This document shows, in pieces, positions 57,903-64,000 of a stretch of 64,000 bases of DNA. The position numbers and the translations under genes are program-made. Source of the DNA: Anisus vortex (taxonomy: Eukaryota; Mollusca; Gastropoda; Planorbidae); NCBI GenBank assembly GCA_949126835.1, contig OX421494.1, positions 18,027,538-18,091,537 of the forward strand, given 5' to 3'. Under the pieces are notes generated by a model that did no database searches, was not told the origin of the DNA, and saw only the letters and a program-made list of their open reading frames with translations. Position 1 is the first letter of the stretch; each line of letters opens with the position of its first letter.

Positions 57903-60900
57903 TCATCTCATATCATCTCTCATGCCTCTCATTTTAAAACCACCACCTCCGCCGCCTCTTCCTGAGCCTCTAAACCTCCCAGTAGCGGAGCCCCTTCCCT
58001 GCGGAGCTCCTTTACCCCCTGCTCCCTGACCTCGGCCAGACCCGCCGCGCCCCCGCCCACCCCTGCCACCTCGTTCCCCTCCCTGCTGTGGGGTAGGGGA
58101 CTTTGGTCTGAGCCTCTCTATTTCCTCGGAGCAGCCTGTGAGGTGGGCGTCTGGTTGGGACTCGTAGTAGCTTCTGTAGGTTTCTGCGTCAAAGTTGGAG
58201 CTTGGCAGTTCTGGTCCAACGGTCAACCAACCAGATCTGATATTGCGACCAAATAAATGCAGTCTTCTTCTTCCCAGGCAGAAGTGTTCAATGATGTGAA
58301 AAATTTCAACCTAAGAAAAGAAAATTATGTTCTCATTTTGACTTGATTTAATTATTTTAACAACAAAAAAAGAAATTTTCAGAAGAATACAAGTTTTCAA
58401 GCAAATTAAAAGGATTGAGTGGTCAATTAGCAGTACACTCTTGGTATATGGAAGGGCCAGTTCAAATCCTGGTCAAGGCTGGGATTTGTTTTCATTTGGG
58501 GGGTGTCCATGAGTCTGCCCAGGTCTTATGGATACCTGGTTGAAGATAAGTAGGCCTAAAGGCGGCCACACTATTTCCTTGTATTCTGTGGCCATGTAAA
58601 ATTGTGAACACTGCTTCACTTGCTCCAATGATCAAAATAGTCTAAAGGGTTATTATTTTTTCATAAAAGGATTAAGTTGAGTTTATATAGAAAGAAAGTA
58701 TTTAAAAAAACTTACTGGCTTATCTTTAGAGCCATATTCTGGCTCTTCTTCTATGATAAGATCAATGTCCACATTGGCATGTATAAAATCTCCATCAGTG
58801 CTACGTTTGACAGTTCCTTTGATCCCCATGAGACAGTGTTCCTAAACAAAACAACAGCACATGAGACAGTGTTCCTAAACAAAACAACAGTACATGAGAC
58901 AGTGTTCCTAAACAAAACAACAGTACATGAGATAGTGTTCCTAAACAAAACAACAGTACATGAGACAGTGTTCCTACAGTTCCTTTGATCCCCATGAGAC
59001 AGTGTTCCTAAACAAAACAACAGCACATGAGACAGTGTTCCTAAACAAAACAACAGTACATGAGACAGTGTTCCTAAACAAAACAACAGTACATGAGATA
59101 GTGTTCCTAAACAAAACAACAGTACATGAGACAGTGTTCCTAAACAAAACAACAGTACATGAGACAGTGTTCCTAAACAAACACAACAGTACATGAGACA
59201 GTGTTCCTAAACAAAACAACAGTACATGAGACAGTGTTCCTAAACAAAACAACAGTACATGAGACAGTGTTCCTAAACAAACACAACAGCACATGAGACA
59301 GTGTTCCTAAACAAAACAACAGTACATGAGACAGTGTTCCTAAACAAAACAACAGTACATGAGACAGTGTTCCTAAACAAAACAACAGTACATGAGACAG
59401 TGTTCCTAAACAAAACAACAGTACATGAGACAGTGTTCCTAAACAAACACAACAGCACATGAGACAGTGTTCCTAAACAAAACAACAGTACATGAGACAG
59501 TGTTCCTAAACAAAACAACAGTACATGAGACAGTGTTCCTAAACAAACACAACAGCACATGAGACAGTGTTCCTAAACAAAACAACAGTACATGAGACAG
59601 TGTTCCTAAACAAAACAACAGTACATGAGACAGTGTTCCTAAACAAAACAACAGTACATGAGACAGTGTTCCTAAACAAAACAACAGTACATGAGACAGT
59701 GTTCCTAAACAAAACAACAGTACATGAGACAGTGTTCCTAAACAAACACAACAGCACATGAGACAGTGTTCCTAAACAAAACAACAGTACATGAGACAGT
59801 GTTCCTAAACAAACACAACAGCACATGAGACAGTGTTCCTAAACAAAACAACAGTACATGAGACAGTGTTCCTAAACAAAACAACAGTACATGAGACAGT
59901 GTTCCTAAACAAAACAACAGCACATGAGACAGTGTTCCTAAACAAACACAACAGCACATGAGACAGTGTTCCTAAACAAAACAACAGCACATGTGATAGC
60001 ACTGTTTGAAGTAATAATAATAAAGTTCTAACTCTAAATATGAATATCAATATTTAAAATGTCATGTACCTTTGTTCTTTGAAATATTGCATTTGGTTCT
60101 AAGTTTTTGTTGTGTCCTGGGTTTTTTAGATTTGTTTTAATCCAACAGATGTCCTCACATCTACGGAAGCCCCAGCGTTTTAAACACTATAACAAAAATA
60201 TGCATTGAGAAGTAAATAAAAATGTTTAAAATGTTGGAGTATTAAATATTTAAAGTATTTAGCAGTACAAGTCTATTAAATTTCAATTATTAAACAAGAA
60301 TACATCAAGTGCTTATTAAGTGTATTTCAAGTACTAAGTTAATTTAGTTAACCAGAAAACTATTTTACACTATTTTAACACACTAACATAATGTGAGAAT
60401 GATCTTTTAAGTAATAAATTGAATAGATTTTACTTCAAATACAAGATATTTTACAAATTTATAAATATAAAAAATGGTTAGCTCTTCTACATATACCAGC
60501 AGGCATGCCTACCCCTAAGGACTAAAAAGAGGAACAATCTTGAAGAAAAAGAGGATTTTTCAACAAAAAAGCGGAACACTCTTTATCTAATAATCTTTTA
60601 AAACAAAACGTTTTACAGACAATTCGCAATGGATCTAGTTCTAGTAGGCCTACAAAGAACATTAAATTCATATGTTTTTCTTTGCTGAATAAACTCCTCT
60701 GAATATTCCTTCCTATAACACTGAATTAGTTTTTTTTACAGTTTGAACAAGTCATACTTAAACTTTCTGAAGAAGGACGTTTAGATATATTCCCAATATT
60801 AGCAATACAGTAAAGGAAAAGAAAATTCATTGCCAAAGACGCATTATACCGCTAAAAATGTCAGAAAAGCCCAGAGTATCTCTTTTCATAAACCCAGAAA

Positions 60901-63900
60901 ACCCAAGTATAGATAATTATAGCATTCTAACCTTATTTGTGCCTTTGTTTTATCAACCTAGACACAAACTATATTTCAACACATGAAAAACCCAAACTTT
61001 CCAATTTGGCGTAACAAAACTAGTAAAAAGCGGAACGGCGGAACAAAGTGTGTTATTTTATAAAAAAGCGGAACAAATACGCCAAAAGCGGAACGGTAGG
61101 CATGTCTGTACCAGTATTTATGAGAAATTAATTTGTACACATTAGTTGAGCTTGCTTGACACCTTACAATGTAACCTCACTTAGCACTTTTTTAAAATAA
61201 ATAGTTTCTATTTTTTTTAAGGTGAGATCTTTAACACACAGGAAGATATCAATAATCCAATAGTTGCATGTATCTGCAGGCTGCAGGTTGATGCAATACT
61301 TACCAATCTCCCTCTTTCTAAGCCTTCAGCATTACCACACCAGATCCAAATAAATGACCTCTGTGCAGCCACAGATGGAATGTCCAAAGCCTCAATCTAG
61401 AATTAAAAGTTTGGTTACTATACAGTCATAAATTGCTTGTATAAAAAAGAACAAAGGCAAAACATTTTATACTGCACTTGTAAAAAAAAAAAAAAAATTT
61501 TACCTGGTATTTTAAGTATTTATTTGTATATTTATCACAACACATTGTCAGTTTGCTGTGAACATTTTCCAAGAGACAACTTTTTTTTTTCATTTCAAGA
61601 TAGCAATAGAGATTTGCTTGCATACTGGAGGTCTTTTAAAATTCTTATAGCTTTATTACTTTAATTATAATTTAATATATTATTCACGTATATTATATTG
61701 ATATGTCTACTACTAGAGGTAGTACTTCTACTAATAATTACAAAATCTCATGTTCTATAACAATGATAGTTAGTAATTTTATCTATTACAGTTTACAGAC
61801 GTTTCGTCTACATATAGGTCAAGGATGTAATAACCTTCTAACTCCTGCAGGGCAACAGGGGATTGGAGGGCGGCAAGGACCAGCTGGGCCTCAATTTTTG
61901 CAGTACACTAAAGATATATTGCACAATAATGAGTTTGAAAACGTCGCAAACATGTCAAGCTCTTTTAATAGAGAACAAACCATAGATGTATTAATATGAA
62001 TTTTAATATCTCAAAGATTATTAACTCAATAAATCTTAAAATATTTAATCTCTCATTCATACAGTAAATACCATTGTATTAATATTCAGAAAATTTTTTC
62101 ATGAAAAGAACAAAATTTAGAAAATAAAGGGGAAGAACTAACGGAAAACTTTTGCATTTTTTATATTAAAACTAAATTAGAATCAACACTTAGAAAGCTG
62201 ACTAAAAGTAATGAATTAGTTGAAAGTGTAACCTCATTCCAATCCCAGTATTTCTCAAAGACAGCGCCTTGTGTTCTCTGGTACTCTTCTAAAGGTGGCT
62301 CTAAGAGAATGACATCAAATTTGCACTTCAAATTTCTAAGATCAAAATCTTCCAAATCTGTTTGCAGGTACCTGTTCAAAGAGAATTTATATGTTTTTTT
62401 TTTAGATTACAACTTGATACAAATTATTTCAAACATTATTTATACTTTAAAAATGTTCAATGATAAAAAACTATTGCAATACAATACTCACATAGGAGGC
62501 CCGTTGGTTTTTTCTATAAGCTCATCTTTTAAACGAATTAATTCTCTAAGCTTGGGGTATTCTTCAAATCTATTGGCCAATCCTGAAATAAAATAATGCC
62601 AAAATCACATACACAGTATAGACATAAATACACTTTATAACTGTGAAAAAGAAAGAAACAAAAAGCTAACAACTTTCCACAAAGACAAATAGTAATTAGA
62701 TTTATTTCACTATGGCCTAATACACTTACCAACATCTCGGATGAAATTTTGGGGACGTTCTCCAGTGTCAACAAAATGCTGGCAATAATCATTGTGTGGA
62801 TTAGCACTCTGTGTACCCTAGATAATGAAACATTTCTTTTGGTCATTTATAGAGCAATACAGGCCAAAACAGTTCCATACAATTCAAAGGTATTGCTTTT
62901 TTTTTTTTACTAGCTAAAAATATCATACCAACAACTGATTTTTTCAAGAATATGTTTTTTTTTCAATGTTATTCATAAAATAGACTGTCTAATACATAAT
63001 TGTGCTATTTACAGTTCAAATTTTATCACTAAAGGCCACAATTTTCACCTTAACCGTCTAAGCGAATCCCTGTTAACAAAAAATCTATTTCAGATTCATC
63101 ATATTATAAGACACATATAGTGCCCGGGGGGGGGGGGGGGGCCTCAATTTTGAATATTTAAATGTACTTTTAACTGTTCCCTGTACAAACCAAACATTCT
63201 GTGCTAAACTTTTTGTTGACTAAATGAAAATCTGCTATTGAAAAGCATAAATTGTTTTTGTGGGCTGTGATTATTTATCCATGACACAGTTTAAAATTAA
63301 TTGTAAGGTCCAGCAAATTTATAAAATTAAATTGAAAAAAAAAATTTAATTGAAAAATATTGGCTGAGGCTAATACTTATTTAAAATTGGATATTTGGCC
63401 AGAAATTCTGCTTTTACTTACCTTAAAAAACTAAACACTTACCTTTAGAAAAGCACTCGAATCAGTATAAATTTCATCTTGTTCAAAATCATCTTTATAT
63501 CCTTCCTATAAATGAACACAATTTAAATGGCAGATTTTTAAACAATATAAATTTAAATAAATGACATTGTTATTTATAATAATTAATATAGAATATAATT
63601 ATTTTTTCTTCCGCTATTTAAAAAGCAAACAACACTCAAATATCTGCACAGTAATTAATTTATTTAATTACTTTTATCTATGTACCGGTATAAACACATA
63701 ATAATAATACAGTTCAGTGGTCAGGGCAAACCAGAGGATTGTACTGCCAGCACAATGCCCCTACACTCACAGGGATCACTCTTGAAACTGACTACCAAAT
63801 GTCATTGGACAGATTCACAAGAAAGGTTATGTGTCATTTTGGAATTCAATAGGTTTTATTAAGGTTTTGTCAGGTCTCATATTAAAATTATTATCAGCAA

Positions 63901-64000
63901 TTAAATCACACTAGGAGTCTAGGAGAATAGTTAGAAGACAATAATTTGAAACAACTTTACCCCAATATGTCCAGCATCAGGCGATCTCAGTTTATTGAAT
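57903..64000 (-). CDS. METTL14: METTL14, m6A methyltransferase non-catalytic subunit (N-terminus outside window)
   Basis: Nine exons in view: 64000(edge)-63961, 63505-63443, 62817-62730, 62582-62492, 62371-62233, 61396-61304, 60186-60070, 58841-58716 and 58310-57903. All have GT-AG borders and consistent phase, about 387 residues. Distinctive matches: [103 protein letters not shown] and [20 protein letters not shown] replaces the DPPW catalytic motif of METTL3, as in all METTL14 proteins, so it acts as the RNA-binding scaffold of the METTL3-METTL14 m6A writer in the nucleus. The C-terminal 60 residues are RGG-rich, as in vertebrates, where they help bind RNA. The exon at 58716-58841 follows a remarkable minisatellite. 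About 60-70 N-terminal residues should lie beyond 64000. Confidence 0.96.
58412..58655 (+). mobile_element. tRNA-derived SINE, copy 4
   Basis: B-box-like GTTCAAATCC near 58452-58461, then 'ggggtgtccatgagtctgcc', 'ggatacctg', 'taaaggcggccacac', 'tctgtggccatg' and 'atgatcaaaatagtctaa', in the same order as copy 2. It sits antisense in the short last intron of METTL14 (58311-58715). Confidence 0.75.
58829..59995. repeat. 33-bp minisatellite, about 35 units, made of METTL14 splice acceptor sequence
   Basis: On the minus strand each unit reads GAACACTGTCTCATG, then TACTGTTGTTTTGTTTAG. The first 15 bases are the start of the METTL14 exon 58841-58716, and the last 18 are its polypyrimidine tract and AG. 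About seven units are 34 bp long (TGTGTTTG for TGTTTTG). One unit at about 58974-59008 carries a longer piece of the exon (to 'ggggatcaaaggaactg'). The array fills nearly all of the 1228-bp intron. The many open frames on both strands arise because 33 is divisible by three. Confidence 0.97.
60187..61303. other. METTL14 intron
   Basis: AT-rich. 60530-61095 contains several phrases 'aaaagcggaac' (60569, 61026, 61066 and 61086) that look like an internal family of short repeats, possibly an old transposon. No coding feature. Confidence 0.45.
61793..61890 (+). repeat. dispersed repeat R1-like, second subtype
   Basis: 'agtttacagacgtttcgtct' followed by 'actcctgcagggcaacaggg', matching 34890-34960. 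Located in a METTL14 intron. Confidence 0.55.
63126..63142. repeat. poly(G) run
   Basis: About 17 consecutive G after 'gtgcccg', in a METTL14 intron. The length in the assembly is unreliable. Confidence 0.8.

Noticed and set aside
58751..60050. Many overlapping frames on both strands with repeated [11 protein letters not shown] or [11 protein letters not shown] peptides
   Set aside because: They arise from the 33-bp minisatellite, whose length is divisible by three. The sequence is intronic to METTL14.
63710..63850. Fifth SINE copy ('gtggtcagggc', 'cagcacaatgcccc')
   Set aside because: Only two short phrases match the SINE family, in inconsistent order. Not enough to call.

Overview
The window is nuclear DNA of a metazoan, most likely a gastropod mollusc. 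It is AT-rich and rich in transposons, and its genes have many short exons with GT-AG introns. The short palindromes AGGCCTA and TCTAGATCTAGA are scattered throughout, as in heterobranch and pulmonate snail sequence. The species call is inference. The gene calls rest on protein patterns I recognise.

Layout: (1) 1-33 kb holds no gene I can support and is transposon territory. It contains a 5'-truncated L2/CR1-like LINE with a long open frame (9.36-12.05 kb), two further copies of its 3' tail, a degraded ZMYM1-like hAT transposon with a perfect 8-bp target duplication (15.36-17.37 kb), several non-autonomous hAT-like elements, a 1.0-kb piggyBac-type element (30.39-31.39 kb), tRNA-derived SINEs and a 36-bp satellite (18.55-19.61 kb). 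(2) 33.1-39.9 kb, minus strand: a complete C2orf81 homologue in ten coding exons. (3) 43.3-47.5 kb, plus strand: ENKD1, with the 5' coding part incomplete. It is divergent from C2orf81, and an X-box-like site lies between them. (4) 50.39-57.30 kb, plus strand: a BRAT1 homologue, ten coding exons, 1209 codons before the stop. (5) 57.90 kb to the right edge, minus strand: METTL14, the non-catalytic partner of the METTL3 m6A RNA methyltransferase, without its N-terminus, which lies beyond the window. BRAT1 and METTL14 converge tail to tail with about 600 bp between their stop codons.

The most unusual feature is in METTL14. About 35 copies of a 33-bp minisatellite fill the intron before one exon, and each copy carries that exon's own splice acceptor plus its first 15 bases. 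Correct splicing must therefore use the last AG of a long array of near-identical sites. A smaller parallel occurs in BRAT1, where a splice donor is repeated three times with a 76-bp period. The four genes do not form an operon. ENKD1 is a cilium/centriole protein, BRAT1 works with the Integrator nuclease module and the ATM/DNA-damage pathway, METTL14 works in RNA methylation, and C2orf81 is poorly characterised.
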